Source: Melioribacter sp. (GTDB lineage Bacteria; Bacteroidota; Ignavibacteria; Ignavibacteriales; Melioribacteraceae). From it: a stretch of 64,000 nucleotides of DNA. The notes beneath the pieces were generated by a model. That model did not search any database and was not told the DNA's origin. It worked only from the letters and a program-made list of their open reading frames with translations. Of this stretch, positions 8,709-19,168 are shown piece by piece (the first letter of the stretch is position 1; each line of letters begins with the position of its first letter). The position numbers and the translations under genes are program-made. The stretch is from contig JAOACD010000004.1 in NCBI GenBank assembly GCA_026417975.1, forward strand, positions 1 to 64,000. Direction: 5' to 3'.

Positions 8709-10076
8709 CTATTTGCCAATGCAAAATTTCGAGAAGATATTATTTAGAATGTCATCTGTTGTAACTTTTCCTATAATTTCGCTTAGTGCATTTTCTGCAT
8801 TTCTTAAATCAACAGCAATGAATTCTCCGGTTAAATTTTCTGAAATTGAATTTTTAGCATTTATTAGGTGTTCTTTTGCTTTTTTAAGAGCATTAAAGTG
8901 CCTTATGTTTGATACAATAGCAGTTTTTTCTGTATAAACATTTGTCCCAATGGCTTTCTCTTTCAATTTCTTAAAAAGAGACTCTATACCTTCACCAGTT
9001 TTTGCTGAAATTTCAACATCATAAATATTATTGTAATCTTTTTTTAAATCTATTTTATTAACAACTTTTATTATTTTTTCTTCACCAGCCAAACTTAATA
9101 ATTCAGTAAATAGTTCATAGTCAAAGCCGGTTTCTGTATCGCTAATAAAAAGAACAATATCGGCTTCTTTTACAGCGTTTCTGCTTCTTATAACCCCTTC
9201 CTTTTCAATTAGATCATCTGTTATTCTAATGCCAGCAGTATCATAAAGTCTAAATAAAATTCCGTCTAATGTTAATTCTTCTCTGATAATGTCTCTAGTA
9301 GTTCCAGGTATTTCACTTACAATTGCACGTGCCTCTTTAAGTAAATAGTTTAATAGAGATGATTTTCCGACATTTGGTTTTCCTACTAATGCAACATTTA
9401 CACCGTCTCTTATAACTCTCCCAAAAGAAAATGTTTTTAGTAAATTGTCAATTTCATTTTCTATTTCGTTGATATTTTTTAAAATTTCTTTTATTGGCAA
9501 AAGTTCAATATCTTCTTCTGCAAAGTCAAGTTCAAGCTCAATTAATGAAGAAGTATTAATAAGTTTTTCTCTGAGTGAATCAACTTTTTTAGATAAAATA
9601 CCATCAAGCTGATTTCTTGCGCCTCGTAGAGATGCTTCAGTTCTTGCGTTGATAACGTCAGCAACAGCTTCAGCCTGTGCTAAGTCAATCTTACCATTTA
9701 GAAAAGCTCTTTTTGTAAATTCACCTGGCTCAGCAAGTCTGACTTCTTGCTCTAGTAATAGGGATATAATTTTTTCTACTATTAATTGACTTCCATGAGT
9801 GCTTATTTCAACAGAATCTTCACCTGTATATGAATGTGGTGCACGAAAAACAGATACTAGAACATCATCTATTACTTCATTTTCAGAATTTATTATCTTT
9901 CCGTAATGTATAGTGTGTGTGGGACAATCAACAATTTTTTTCTTACCGAAAAAGATTTTGTCAACTTTTACAAAAGCTTCAGGACCGCTTACACGTATCA
10001 CAGATATAGCACCTATGCCAGGAGGTGTTGCAAGAGCAACAATTGTATCTTCGTTTTGAGAAAGTAATTGTGACAT
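8709..10076 (-). CDS. mnmE: tRNA modification GTPase MnmE
   Basis: GTPase partner of MnmG. It has an N-terminal formyl-THF-binding domain ([18 protein letters not shown]), a central helical domain, and an inserted G domain with GKPNVGKSS, a DTAGIR switch II and NKID. It ends in the conserved C-terminal CIGK, whose cysteine is needed for tRNA modification. The longest frame starts at a TTG (10091). I prefer the ATG at 10076, which gives 455 residues starting [16 protein letters not shown], as in homologues. It is first in the mnmE-mnmG-rsmG set and is transcribed away from clpB. Confidence 0.96.
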   Translation of the reverse strand: MSQLLSQNEDTIVALATPPGIGAISVIRVSGPEAFVKVDKIFFGKKKIVDCPTHTIHYGKIINSENEVIDDVLVSVFRAPHSYTGEDSVEISTHGSQLIVEKIISLLLEQEVRLAEPGEFTKRAFLNGKIDLAQAEAVADVINARTEASLRGARNQLDGILSKKVDSLREKLINTSSLIELELDFAEEDIELLPIKEILKNINEIENEIDNLLKTFSFGRVIRDGVNVALVGKPNVGKSSLLNYLLKEARAIVSEIPGTTRDIIREELTLDGILFRLYDTAGIRITDDLIEKEGVIRSRNAVKEADIVLFISDTETGFDYELFTELLSLAGEEKIIKVVNKIDLKKDYNNIYDVEISAKTGEGIESLFKKLKEKAIGTNVYTEKTAIVSNIRHFNALKKAKEHLINAKNSISENLTGEFIAVDLRNAENALSEIIGKVTTDDILNNIFSKFCIGK

Positions 10077-10249
10077 ATTTAAATCTTTCAAAATGGACTA
10101 CAAAATTAAAATAAATGTATAGGAGTGACAAGTAAAGTAAGAATTGAAGAAATATTACGAGTTAGTAATATTTTATTTAGTATTTTTTTATTTATTATGA
10201 AACTTTATTAAATTAATTTTGTATTAGCACAAAAAAATGGTGAAAGAAT

Positions 10250-12868
10250 ATGGCATTCAATTTTAACAAATTTACTGTAAAGGCCCAGGAGACGATTCAA
10301 GAGGCTGTTGAGATTGCTCAAAATTATAATAATCAAATAATAGAACCCGAGCATATATTAGCAGCATTGCTTCAGGATTCGAACGGTGTTGCTGTATCAA
10401 CAATTCAGAAAGCGGGTGGAAATGTTAATCACTTAAAAATTAAAGTTGGCGAACTTCTTGAAAGATTGCCAAAGGTTACGGGGGCAGGAGTTGGAAGTCA
10501 GCAGCTTTCAATGAATACAGCAAAGTTGTTTGATCAATCTGCAGAAGAAGCAAAAGCACTTAAAGATGAATATATTTCAACAGAACATATTTTACTTGCA
10601 CTGAGCGAAGATAGTGGTGTTGCAGGAAAATTGTTAAGAGACAATGGAATTAACAAAAATATCTTACTTGCTGCATTGAAAGATATTCGTGGTACACAAA
10701 GAGTCACGTCACAAAATCCGGAAGATACATATCAAGCATTAAAAAAATTTGGAAGAGACTTAACAGAGCTTGCACGCTTAAATAAGCTTGATCCTGTAAT
10801 TGGAAGAGATGAAGAAATTAGAAGAGTATTGCAAGTTCTTTCAAGAAGAACAAAAAATAATCCAGTATTGATTGGTGAACCTGGAGTAGGTAAAACAGCA
10901 ATTGCTGAAGGAATAGCACATCGTATTGTTTCTGGAGATGTTCCTGAATCATTGAAGACAAAAAGAATTGTAGCATTAGATATGGGAGCTTTGGTTGCAG
11001 GTACTCAGTATCGTGGTCAGTTTGAAGAAAGACTTAAAGCAGTGGTAAAGGAAGTTCAAGAATCTAATGGTGAAATAATTTTGTTTATCGATGAACTTCA
11101 TTTGCTTGTGGGTGCAGGAAGAGCTGAAGGTTCGATGGACGCAGCAAATATTTTAAAACCAGCATTGGCACGTGGTGAACTTCATGCAATAGGAGCTACA
11201 ACTCTTGATGAGTATCGGAAATACATTGAAAAAGATGCTGCTTTAGAAAGAAGATTTCAACCTGTATATGTTGCTGAGCCGAGTGAAGAAGATTCCATTT
11301 CTATATTAAGAGGATTAAAAGAAAGATATGAAGTTCATCATGGCGTTCGAATTACGGATGGTGCAATTGTAGCAGCAGTCCAGCTTTCGAATAGATATAT
11401 AACAGATAGATTTTTGCCAGATAAAGCTATTGATCTTATAGACGAAGCTGCATCAAAGTTAAGAATTGAAATTGATTCAATGCCTGAAGAGCTTGATGCA
11501 ATAGAAAGAAAAGTAAAACAACTTGAAATTGAACGGGAAGCATTAAAGAGAGAAAAAGATACAGATTCAGCAGCAAGACTTGAAGAGCTTCAAAAAGAGC
11601 TCAGTGAATTAGAGGAAGAAAGAAATAGACTTAGAAGTCACTGGTTGCTTGAAAAAGAGAAGATTCAGAAAATTCGTTCAATGAAAAGTGAAATCGAAAG
11701 AGCAAAAGCTGAGGCAGACCGATATGAACGAGAAGGAAATTTAGGAAAAGTAGCAGAATTACGTTACGGAGTTATTAATGAACTTGAAAGAAAACTTAAA
11801 AAAGAAACAGAAGAATTAGCTGAAATTCAAAAACACAATAAAATGCTAAAGGAAGAAGTAGATGCAGAAGACGTTGCAGAAGTTGTAGCAAAATGGACGG
11901 GAATACCAGTAAGTAAAATGCTTGAAAGCGAAAGAACTAAATTATTACGACTAGAAGAAGAGCTTCATAAAAGAGTAGTAGGACAAGATGATGCTGTTTC
12001 AGCAGTAGCAAATGCAATTAGAAGATCTCGTGCTGGATTGCAAGATCCTAACCGTCCTATTGGTTCTTTTATTTTTATAGGCACTACTGGTGTTGGAAAA
12101 ACTGAACTTGCTAGAGCATTAGCAGAGTTTTTATTTAACGACGAGCATGCGATGGTTAGAATTGACATGAGTGAATATATGGAAAAATATTCTGTATCTA
12201 GATTAATTGGTGCTCCCCCAGGTTATGTTGGTTATGAAGAAGGAGGTCAACTTACAGAAGCAGTTCGTCGTAGACCATATTCAGTAGTCTTACTCGACGA
12301 AATTGAGAAAGCGCATCCTGATGTTTTTAATATATTGCTTCAAGTACTTGATGATGGTAGATTGACAGATAATAAAGGTAGAACTGTTGACTTTAAAAAT
12401 ACAATTATAATTATGACTTCTAATCTTGGTTCTCATTTAATTCAAGAAAAATTAAGTGTAATAGATGAAAATAATTTTGAATATGTTATGGGCGAGTTAA
12501 GGATTGCATTGACAGAGTTGTTGCGTCAAACTATTAGACCAGAATTTCTGAATAGAATTGATGAAATTGTATTATTCAAACCATTGTTGAGAAGCGAGGT
12601 AAAACAAATTATTGATATACAATTGCAGAAAGTAGCAAGTATGCTTGCACAAAAAGGCTTATCGCTTGAAGTAGAAGAAGATGTTAAAGATTTTCTTATG
12701 GAACACGGCTATGATGTAACTTATGGAGCTCGCCCATTGAAGAGAACTATTCAGAAATACTTGATTAATCCTTTATCTGCAGAGTTGTTAATGAATAAAT
12801 ATGAATCTGGAGATACTATTGTAGTTCGATATCCGGGTGCAGGTAAATTAGTGTTTGAGAAAAAATAA
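10250..12868 (+). CDS. clpB: ATP-dependent chaperone ClpB
   Basis: Hsp100 disaggregase that works with DnaK to rescue aggregated proteins. Order: Clp N-domain (about 1-150), first AAA+ module with GEPGVGKTA at about 208, a long coiled-coil middle domain (about 410-525, rich in Glu/Lys/Arg) that distinguishes ClpB from ClpA/C, then a second AAA+ module with GTTGVGKTE at about 611 and [11 protein letters not shown] Walker B, and a C-terminal D2-small domain. The length of 872 is typical. It stands alone and is probably heat-induced, but I see no CIRCE element upstream. Confidence 0.97.
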   Translation: MAFNFNKFTVKAQETIQEAVEIAQNYNNQIIEPEHILAALLQDSNGVAVSTIQKAGGNVNHLKIKVGELLERLPKVTGAGVGSQQLSMNTAKLFDQSAEEAKALKDEYISTEHILLALSEDSGVAGKLLRDNGINKNILLAALKDIRGTQRVTSQNPEDTYQALKKFGRDLTELARLNKLDPVIGRDEEIRRVLQVLSRRTKNNPVLIGEPGVGKTAIAEGIAHRIVSGDVPESLKTKRIVALDMGALVAGTQYRGQFEERLKAVVKEVQESNGEIILFIDELHLLVGAGRAEGSMDAANILKPALARGELHAIGATTLDEYRKYIEKDAALERRFQPVYVAEPSEEDSISILRGLKERYEVHHGVRITDGAIVAAVQLSNRYITDRFLPDKAIDLIDEAASKLRIEIDSMPEELDAIERKVKQLEIEREALKREKDTDSAARLEELQKELSELEEERNRLRSHWLLEKEKIQKIRSMKSEIERAKAEADRYEREGNLGKVAELRYGVINELERKLKKETEELAEIQKHNKMLKEEVDAEDVAEVVAKWTGIPVSKMLESERTKLLRLEEELHKRVVGQDDAVSAVANAIRRSRAGLQDPNRPIGSFIFIGTTGVGKTELARALAEFLFNDEHAMVRIDMSEYMEKYSVSRLIGAPPGYVGYEEGGQLTEAVRRRPYSVVLLDEIEKAHPDVFNILLQVLDDGRLTDNKGRTVDFKNTIIIMTSNLGSHLIQEKLSVIDENNFEYVMGELRIALTELLRQTIRPEFLNRIDEIVLFKPLLRSEVKQIIDIQLQKVASMLAQKGLSLEVEEDVKDFLMEHGYDVTYGARPLKRTIQKYLINPLSAELLMNKYESGDTIVVRYPGAGKLVFEKK

Positions 12869-12872
12869 TTGT

Positions 12873-12912
12873 AAGACTTTAGTCTCATATTAAATAATGA
12901 GACCGAAGTCTT
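12873..12912. terminator. bidirectional hairpin between clpB and Y-family polymerase
   Basis: The left arm AAGACTTTAGTCTCAT (12873-12888) pairs with the right arm ATGAGACCGAAGTCTT (12897-12912) around an 8-base loop, with one A-C mismatch and one G-U pair. It lies between two convergent genes. The right arm touches the polymerase stop codon. The T-tract is short, so termination strength is uncertain. Confidence 0.65.
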
Positions 12913-14150
12913 TAATATATTTCTTCAATATTGTCATCTTCTATTTCCAAATTAGGAATTTGGGTAAATGCAATTCTCATTGGAGCTGAATTAATTGCAT
13001 AGTGAGAACCTGCAAAATAAGCTGCACCATACCCAAATTTTTTATGAAGTGAATCTAATGCATTGTTTAGTTGCTTAAATTTTTCGTCGTTCTCAAATAA
13101 TGATAAAGTGCAGTAATCTTCAAGCATAAGATTGTATAGAGTTACTGCAACAGCAAGAGGTTTTTCTTTTGTATTAGGGTAGAATTTCCACATTTCATCA
13201 AAAGCTTTGATAAGCGCAACTGTGTTTTGTGTATGATTAAAAGAAATTTCATTTCTCCATTTCTTTCCACTTAAGAATTTGACTTTAATTGACATAGTAC
13301 CACAAACATATCCCATAAATCTTAGTCTCATAGCGGCCTTTTGTAATAATCGATGAAGAACAGAGTAAGCTCCTTCTTTTGTTCTCAACTCTGGAGGCAT
13401 TACATGTGAATGACCAACTGTAGTTCGATGAGTTGGGGGCCTTTTTACAACTTCTCCTCGTAATTGCATGTACATTCTTTCGCCTTCTATTCCTCCCCAA
13501 ATTTTTCTTAACATCCATTTACTTGCATTGCAAAGTTTTTCAACTGTATCAATTCCAAACTTTCTTAATCTTGGTTCCATTCTTTTCCCAATTCCTACAA
13601 GATCACTTAGCTTTAACGAATATAAAATTTGTGGTAAGTCTTTTTCTTCTATTACTACTAGTCCATCTGGCTTTTGCATATCTGTAGCGGTTTTAGCTAA
13701 ATATTGATTCGGGGCAATTCCTATGGAACATGTTAGACATTCTCCAACTTCCTTATAAATTGTTTCCTTAATTTTCTTTGCAAGAGCTATTGCATTTTCT
13801 TTTTTTTGTTGACTTCCCATTAATGTGCAAGATACTTCATCAATTGAAAAAACAGAATCAATAGGAATACATTTTTCTATTGTCTGTATAAGTTTATGAT
13901 GGTATTCTATATAAACGCGGTGTCTTGCTTGAACTATAACAAGTTCGGGACAAAGTTTTTTTGCTTCTGCTACTAAAGTGCCTGTTTTTATCCCATATTT
14001 TTTTGCTTCATAACTTGCTGCTATACAACAAGTAGTATCGGCTTTTACTGGAACAACAGCTACTGGTTTTCCTCTTAAGTAGGGAAATTGTTGCTGTTCA
14101 CAAGATGCAAAAAATGAATTAAAATCGATAAATAAATTTCTTAAAGGCAT
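12912..14150 (-). CDS. Y-family (DinB/ImuB-like) DNA polymerase
   Basis: Translesion polymerase of the Y family. The first catalytic aspartate is in FIDFNSFFASCEQ at the N-terminus and the second acidic pair is in VFSIDEVSC at about residue 105 (SIDE, as in DinB). LSDLVGIGKRMEPRLRKFGI at about 195 is the helix-hairpin-helix thumb, and a little-finger domain follows. The length of 412 is slightly above E. coli Pol IV. No canonical C-terminal beta-clamp peptide was identified. The sequence does not clearly separate DNA polymerase IV from the broader 'DNA polymerase Y family' group, so no gene symbol is given. No LexA box was recognised upstream. Confidence 0.88.
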   Translation of the reverse strand: MPLRNLFIDFNSFFASCEQQQFPYLRGKPVAVVPVKADTTCCIAASYEAKKYGIKTGTLVAEAKKLCPELVIVQARHRVYIEYHHKLIQTIEKCIPIDSVFSIDEVSCTLMGSQQKKENAIALAKKIKETIYKEVGECLTCSIGIAPNQYLAKTATDMQKPDGLVVIEEKDLPQILYSLKLSDLVGIGKRMEPRLRKFGIDTVEKLCNASKWMLRKIWGGIEGERMYMQLRGEVVKRPPTHRTTVGHSHVMPPELRTKEGAYSVLHRLLQKAAMRLRFMGYVCGTMSIKVKFLSGKKWRNEISFNHTQNTVALIKAFDEMWKFYPNTKEKPLAVAVTLYNLMLEDYCTLSLFENDEKFKQLNNALDSLHKKFGYGAAYFAGSHYAINSAPMRIAFTQIPNLEIEDDNIEEIY

Positions 14151-14169
14151 AATTCATAAACTCTTTCAT

Positions 14170-14188
14170 GAAAATAATAATCATTATT
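14170..14188. promoter_or_regulatory. Fur-box-like sequence
   Basis: GAAAATAATAATCATTATT matches the 19-base enterobacterial Fur consensus at 16 of 19 positions. It lies 20 bases upstream of the Y-family polymerase start and 150 bases upstream of the divergent peptidase gene. AT-richness makes such matches fairly likely by chance, and neither neighbour is an obvious iron gene. Confidence 0.25.
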
Positions 14189-14341
14189 TCTGAAATTTGA
14201 AATGGGAATAGAAAGGTATTATTTCAATAAAATTTTACTTGTTTAAGCAGAGTTTTTAATTTTGCTTTTGTACCAAAAAATTTTTCATTTCGAATTTATA
14301 TGTTATTTTGCCTAAGGGATAAATAAAAAAGAGGAATATTT

Positions 14342-15736
14342 ATGTTTCCTGTAAAAATCTATAAGCAACGACGTGAAGAGTTAAAAAGAAAAATAAAAAG
14401 TGGAGTAATACTTTTTTTAGGAAATGATGAATCACCAATGAATTATACAGATAATGCATACAAATTTAGGCAAGATAGTACTTTCCTTTATTACTTCGGG
14501 ATCGACGAACCTAGCTTTGCTGCAGTTATTGATGTTGACGAAGATAAAGAAATAATATTTGGCAACGATTTTACAATCGATGACATCATTTGGATGGGAG
14601 AACAAAAAACAGTTAAGCAGAAAGCTTTAAGGTGCGGGGTAAAGGAAACATTTTCTATGAGTCAATTAGAAAGCTTTCTAAAAAATGCTTTTTCGAAAGG
14701 AAGAAAAATTCATTTTATTCCCCAATATCGCCATAGCAATATGATTAAATTGCAAATTCTACTAGGTATTGATGCCACTCGAATTAATGATTATGCATCA
14801 CAAGAATTAATTAAAGCAGTTGCAGAGCAAAGAGCTGTTAAGTCGAGTGAGGAAATTCAGGAAATTGAAAATGCTATTTCAATTGCATACGAAATGCAAA
14901 TTTCCGCAATGAAATTTACAAAAGCTGGAATGTTAGAAAAAGAAGTAGCTGGTTTTATAGAAGGCATTGCTTTATCTATGGGAAGCGGCATCTCTTTTCC
15001 GATTATTTTTTCAAAACATGGCGAGATTTTGCATAACCATTTTTATGGCAATAAACTAAAGGATGGTGATATTGTGGTTAACGATTGTGGTGCCGAAAGC
15101 CTACTTCACTATGCAAGTGATATAACAAGAACTTTTCCAGTAAGTGGAAGATTTACTCAAGCACAAAAAGAAATTTATGAGATTGTTTTGTATGCGCAAC
15201 TTACAGCAATAAACTCAATAAAACCAGGTGTTAGCTATAAAGATATTCATTTAAAAGCGTCAACTGTAATAGCAGAAGGCTTAAAAGCACTTAAGTTGAT
15301 GCGAGGTGATATTAAAGAAGCCGTCGAAAAAGGAGCCCATGCTTTATTTTTTCCGCATGGGCTTGGCCATTTATTAGGACTTGATGTTCATGACCTAGAA
15401 AATTTTGGTGAAAATAATTTTGGTTACGATAATAAGATAAAAAGAAGTTCTCAATTTGGTTTGAAATCACTTCGATATGCAAAAGCCCTTGTGCCTGGAA
15501 TAGTAATAACAGTAGAACCGGGAATTTATTTTATACCTCAACTAATTGAACAATGGAAAGCTGAAAAAAAATTCGAAGAGTTTATTAATTACGAAAAATT
15601 GGAAGCATATAAAAATTTCGGTGGTATTAGAATTGAAGACGATGTACTTGTGACTAAAAATGGAAGTAAAGTTTTAGGGAAACCTATTCCTAAAACAATC
15701 GACGAAGTTGAAGCAATTGCTTCTGATAAAGTGTAA
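14342..15736 (+). CDS. pepP: Xaa-Pro aminopeptidase (M24 family)
   Basis: Cleaves N-terminal residues preceding proline using a dinuclear metal centre. Residues 1 to about 140 are an AMP_N domain (YFGIDEPSFAAVID). The catalytic M24 fold follows, with metal ligands in VNDCGAE and DITRTFP (two Asp), HGLGHLLGLDVHD (His), TVEPGIYF (Glu) and GGIRIEDDVLVT (Glu). The length of 464 suits the AMP_N-containing aminopeptidase P type. GAGG precedes the ATG by 8 bases. There is no signal peptide, so it should be cytosolic. Confidence 0.92.
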   Translation: MFPVKIYKQRREELKRKIKSGVILFLGNDESPMNYTDNAYKFRQDSTFLYYFGIDEPSFAAVIDVDEDKEIIFGNDFTIDDIIWMGEQKTVKQKALRCGVKETFSMSQLESFLKNAFSKGRKIHFIPQYRHSNMIKLQILLGIDATRINDYASQELIKAVAEQRAVKSSEEIQEIENAISIAYEMQISAMKFTKAGMLEKEVAGFIEGIALSMGSGISFPIIFSKHGEILHNHFYGNKLKDGDIVVNDCGAESLLHYASDITRTFPVSGRFTQAQKEIYEIVLYAQLTAINSIKPGVSYKDIHLKASTVIAEGLKALKLMRGDIKEAVEKGAHALFFPHGLGHLLGLDVHDLENFGENNFGYDNKIKRSSQFGLKSLRYAKALVPGIVITVEPGIYFIPQLIEQWKAEKKFEEFINYEKLEAYKNFGGIRIEDDVLVTKNGSKVLGKPIPKTIDEVEAIASDKV

Positions 15737-15827
15737 TTTTTTCTATTTTTCTCTTGAAATTCGTTCTTTAAAAATGTTACATTAAAATGGACATAAAACC
15801 CAAGTAGACAAATATGCAGGAGGTAAA

Positions 15828-16256
15828 ATGAAATCTATAAAGGAAAAAGTCCTTTCGAAAAAAATATTAACCGTAAAGTCGGGAACTAGTATATATGATA
15901 CAGTCCTTTTTATGGCAGAACACAACATTGGTTTGGTTCCGGTTCTTGATGATAATGGAAGGTTACTTGGTGTTTTTTCAGAAAGGGATCTTGTCAGAAG
16001 AGTAATTGCAAAAAATCTCGACTTAAAAGAAACTTCAGTAGATTCAGTAATGTCGAAAGACCTTGTTCTTGCTGATATAAATGAAACTTATGAAGAATGT
16101 CTTAAGAAAATGAAAGATAGAGGAACAAGGCATATTTTGGTAATTGAAAATGAAAAACTTGTTGGAATTCTTTCAATTCGAGATTTACTAGAAATTGACC
16201 TAAAGGTGCAAAAGGAAACTATAGAAGTTCTTCATAATTATATATATTCTAAATAA
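15828..16256 (+). CDS. CBS-domain pair protein
   Basis: A small protein of two CBS domains only (about residues 8-66 and 75-135), the Bateman module that binds adenosine nucleotides. GVFSERDLVRRV and GILSIRDLLE are the characteristic second-half motifs of each repeat. There is no enzymatic domain, so it presumably senses energy state and acts on an unknown partner. A strong AGGAGG site is 5 bases before the ATG. The stop is 1 base from the next gene, so the two are probably co-transcribed. Confidence 0.9.
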   Translation: MKSIKEKVLSKKILTVKSGTSIYDTVLFMAEHNIGLVPVLDDNGRLLGVFSERDLVRRVIAKNLDLKETSVDSVMSKDLVLADINETYEECLKKMKDRGTRHILVIENEKLVGILSIRDLLEIDLKVQKETIEVLHNYIYSK

Positions 16257-16257
16257 T

Positions 16258-16743
16258 ATGGAAAAACTTTTTTCAATTGATGCTATAAATATAATTCAAT
16301 TAATGATTGCCCCTGCAGTTATGATAAGTGCATGCGGGTTAATTCTTCTAAGTATGAACAATCGTTATTCCTTGCTGGCAAATAGAATAAGACTTCTAAA
16401 CGAAGAAAAAAGAAAACTTTTACTTAAAGTTGGGGAAAGAAAGCTTGAGCCAGAAGAGAATGTTAGACTTACAAGTATTGCAAAACAAATTGATGCTCTT
16501 ATCTATCGTGTTAAACTTGTAAGAAATTCAGTTCTAAGTTTAGTAACTGCAGTCGCTTTGTTTGTATTGACATCTATACTATTGGGTATATCATCAATAT
16601 TTATGATTAAAGGTATGGATTCTTTTATTACTGTGACATTTTTGTTGGGTATGCTATTGGTTTTAACAGGTGCTTTTTTTGCTGGTTTTGAGTCTAAGAA
16701 AGGGTATGATATTATTAAGTTTGAAGTCATTTCTCATGAATAG
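16258..16743 (+). CDS. DUF2721 family membrane protein
   Basis: A 161-residue inner-membrane protein. Its N-terminal IIQLMIAPAVMISACGLILLSMNNRY is the hallmark of DUF2721. A charged helical segment (about 40-85) follows and then two more hydrophobic helices (about 88-115 and 125-147). Function is unknown in the family. It sits between the CBS protein and aat, with its end overlapping the likely aat start. Confidence 0.85.
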   Translation: MEKLFSIDAINIIQLMIAPAVMISACGLILLSMNNRYSLLANRIRLLNEEKRKLLLKVGERKLEPEENVRLTSIAKQIDALIYRVKLVRNSVLSLVTAVALFVLTSILLGISSIFMIKGMDSFITVTFLLGMLLVLTGAFFAGFESKKGYDIIKFEVISHE

Positions 16744-17335
16744 TATGAAATCTTTTTCGAAGAAGGATTGGTTAAAGCCAGAGTATATGATCCAGCTTTA
16801 TGCACAAGGTGCTTTTCCAATGGCAGATGACGATGGAAATATTGAATGGTACCTTCCTGAGATTAGAACTATAATTCCATTAAATGATTATAACATTCCT
16901 CGCTCTCTACGTAAATTTATGGAAAAATCAAATTTTGAATATGATTACGATAAAAATATACTTCAGGTAATTTATAACTGTGCTGCAAGGCCTAAAACTT
17001 GGATTAATAAAGATCTTATTGATGCGTATGAGAGATTGATAGCTCTTGGTTATGTTCATTCTGTTGAAGTTTACATGAATAAAGAATTGGTTGGTGGGCT
17101 TTATGGAGTTACCTACAAGGGAGCATTTTTTGGTGAATCAATGTTTTCTAAGGTATCTCAAGCATCTAAATGTGCATTAGTGAAACTGATAGAGAGATTG
17201 AACGAAAAAGATTTTGTTCTTCTAGATGTTCAACTTCAAACTGAACATCTTAAAATGTTTGGGGCAAAAGAAATTTCTTTTGAAGAGTATACAGATTTAT
17301 TATTGCAGGCCTACAAGAAAGATGTATCATTTTAG
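16736..17335 (+). CDS. aat: leucyl/phenylalanyl-tRNA--protein transferase
   Basis: Adds Leu or Phe from aminoacyl-tRNA to N-terminal Lys/Arg, marking proteins for ClpAPS degradation. YAQGAFPMADDDGNIEWYLPE, the central GGLYGVTYKGAFFGESMFS and the C-terminal LLDVQLQTEHLKMFGA are diagnostic. The open frame begins at 16670, but its first 22 codons encode a hydrophobic string inside the DUF2721 gene. ATGs at 16736 and 16745 are more likely; 16736 overlaps the upstream stop and suggests coupling. Neither has a strong ribosome-binding site. Confidence 0.9.
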   Translation: MNSMKSFSKKDWLKPEYMIQLYAQGAFPMADDDGNIEWYLPEIRTIIPLNDYNIPRSLRKFMEKSNFEYDYDKNILQVIYNCAARPKTWINKDLIDAYERLIALGYVHSVEVYMNKELVGGLYGVTYKGAFFGESMFSKVSQASKCALVKLIERLNEKDFVLLDVQLQTEHLKMFGAKEISFEEYTDLLLQAYKKDVSF

Positions 17336-17504
17336 TGCCTTTCTAAGCTAAAAGTTTACGAATCTAAGTAATTTCTAATCTTTTTTAGCTTATTAATTCA
17401 CTTCGTATACAGGTGAAAAATCAAGTTTGTTTTTTTGATAAATCTTCTAATTTTTTATATACTTATGAATGAAATTATGTTTAATTAACAAAAGGCAAGT
17501 TAAT

Positions 17505-18497
17505 ATGATACATTACAAAGAATTAGGATTAGTAAATTCAAAAGAACTATTTCAAAAAGCATTGAAGGGCGGATATGCTATACCGGCTTTCAATTTTAAT
17601 AATCTTGAGCAGCTTCAAGCTATTATTAGTGCTTGTGTTGAAACAAAATCTCCTGTAATTCTTCAGGTTTCAAGTGGTGCACGCAAGTATGCAAATCAAA
17701 CTCTGTTAAAGCATTTAGCAAAAGGAGCCGTCGAATACGCACATGAATTAGGCTATGATATTCCAATCGTCCTTCATCTTGATCATGGCGATAGCTTCGA
17801 ACTTTGTAAATCTTGTATTGAGTCTGGATTTTCTTCTGTGATGATTGATGGTTCTCATTTGCCTTATGAACAAAATGTTGAACTTACACGTAAAGTTGTC
17901 GAATATGCACATCAATTCGATGTTTCAGTAGAAGGTGAACTTGGAGTGCTTGCAGGAATCGAAGATGATGTTTCTAGTGAAGTAACTCATTATACAAAAC
18001 CTGAAGAAGTGGAAGATTTTGTAAGTAAAACAGGAGTTGATTCGTTAGCAATCTCAATTGGTACTTCACACGGTGCTAATAAATTTAAGCCTGAACAGTG
18101 CACAAGAACAGAAGATGGAATTTTAATTCCACCACCTTTAAGATTTGACATCCTTGAAGAAATTGAGAAAAGAATTCCGGGATTTCCTATAGTTTTGCAT
18201 GGAGCATCGTCTGTTCCAGTTGAATTGGTAAGAACTATTAATAATTATGGTGGAAAGCTTAAAGATGCTGTAGGAATACCAGAAGATCAATTACGACGTG
18301 CCGCAGCTTCTGCTGTATGTAAAATTAATATTGATTCTGATGGAAGACTTGCAATGACTGCAGCAATTCGTAAGTATTTAGCAGAAAATCCCGCTGAGTT
18401 TGACCCAAGAAAATATTTAGGCCCAGCTAGAGAAGCTTTAAAGGAACTTTACAAACATAAAATTATAAACGTTCTTGGTAGTGCTGGAAAAGCATAA
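17505..18497 (+). CDS. fba: class II fructose-bisphosphate aldolase
   Basis: Zinc-dependent aldolase of glycolysis/gluconeogenesis. AIPAFNFNNLEQLQAI, the zinc-ligand HLDHGDS, the MIDGSHLPYEQN loop, GELGVLAGIED and the second metal histidine in VLHGASSVP are class II signatures, and NIDSDGRLAMT binds the phosphate. The frame is open from 17469, but AAAGG 9 bases before the ATG at 17505 and homologous N-termini (IHYKELGLV) favour 330 residues. It is a monocistronic unit closed by a strong terminator. Confidence 0.95.
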   Translation: MIHYKELGLVNSKELFQKALKGGYAIPAFNFNNLEQLQAIISACVETKSPVILQVSSGARKYANQTLLKHLAKGAVEYAHELGYDIPIVLHLDHGDSFELCKSCIESGFSSVMIDGSHLPYEQNVELTRKVVEYAHQFDVSVEGELGVLAGIEDDVSSEVTHYTKPEEVEDFVSKTGVDSLAISIGTSHGANKFKPEQCTRTEDGILIPPPLRFDILEEIEKRIPGFPIVLHGASSVPVELVRTINNYGGKLKDAVGIPEDQLRRAAASAVCKINIDSDGRLAMTAAIRKYLAENPAEFDPRKYLGPAREALKELYKHKIINVLGSAGKA

Positions 18498-18520
18498 GTA
18501 GAAGTTGTTGCAGTTTTATG

Positions 18521-18566
18521 AAACACTGGCAGTATTTGATGTTTAAACTGCCAGTGTTTTTTATTT
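18521..18566 (+). terminator. rho-independent terminator of fba
   Basis: The perfect 13-base arms AAACACTGGCAGT (18521-18533) and ACTGCCAGTGTTT (18547-18559) surround a 13-base loop and run directly into a T-rich tail. It lies 24 bases after the aldolase stop codon. Confidence 0.92.
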
Positions 18567-18633
18567 TAGTCTTGTATATGATATGGCTGTATTACTGAGA
18601 GTGATAAAATAAAAATCTAAATTTCTCAATTTG

Positions 18634-19047
18634 CTATCTTGTCATTAAATAATCAGCTATCTTTCCTAAATCTTTAATGTCGAGATTATTAAAAGATGGC
18701 ATTATAATATTCTTATATTTTAGGCGATATTGCTTTAGTCTATCATTACTAAAAGAAGAAGGATTTCTTAAATAATTAATTAAATTATCTCTATCCCAAT
18801 ATTTTTTTATGTTTACTAAGGCTGGAGCAATATTACTTCCTTCAAGGTTCTGACCATGGCAGGCGGTACAACCGTTTTCTTGAATTAGTTGTAATCCATC
18901 TTTTTGCTCATTTGATTGCATAGTTTTTTCAGCATATTTATTTTCGTTAACCGAAGCTTCATTTTTATTGTTAGTTATTCTTCCTAAAAGAAAAAGAACT
19001 ATAAATAAACCCAAAAAGGCAGCAAGCCACTTCTGAGCATTAGTCAT
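18634..19047 (-). CDS. membrane-anchored mono-haem cytochrome c
   Basis: A 137-residue class I cytochrome c with an N-terminal membrane anchor (WLAAFLGLFIVLFLLG). The single haem site is CTACHGQNLEG at about residues 56-66. The likely axial methionine is in MPSFNNLD, followed by a C-terminal helix LGKIADYLMTR. It faces the periplasm and probably shuttles electrons to a terminal oxidase or reductase not encoded here. AAAGGAG precedes the ATG. It is a single gene downstream of fba on the other strand. Confidence 0.88.
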   Translation of the reverse strand: MTNAQKWLAAFLGLFIVLFLLGRITNNKNEASVNENKYAEKTMQSNEQKDGLQLIQENGCTACHGQNLEGSNIAPALVNIKKYWDRDNLINYLRNPSSFSNDRLKQYRLKYKNIIMPSFNNLDIKDLGKIADYLMTR

Positions 19048-19168
19048 TTTGAGAGCTCCTTTCTTAATTTTGATTGTAAAATTAAAAGCTATTCAAAAGA
19101 ATTACAATTAATTAAAGCATTTATTTTTAGAAAAATTTCTATACTGAGATGAAAAATAACAAATGTTT

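Noticed and set aside
8639-8719. N-terminal extension of mnmG by 27 residues
   Set aside because: The extension translates the parS palindromes (VSRET, FSRET) and has no ribosome-binding site. The ATG at 8638 has AAAGGAG and gives the normal family length.
8683-8937. Plus-strand open frame of 84 codons opposite mnmE
   Set aside because: It lies entirely over the 3' end of mnmE and the parS site, with no family resemblance. Long antisense frames are expected opposite AT-rich coding DNA.
13433-13707. Plus-strand open frames opposite the Y-family polymerase gene
   Set aside because: The polymerase reading has all catalytic motifs. The opposite frames are hydrophobic low-complexity translations and have no start signal.
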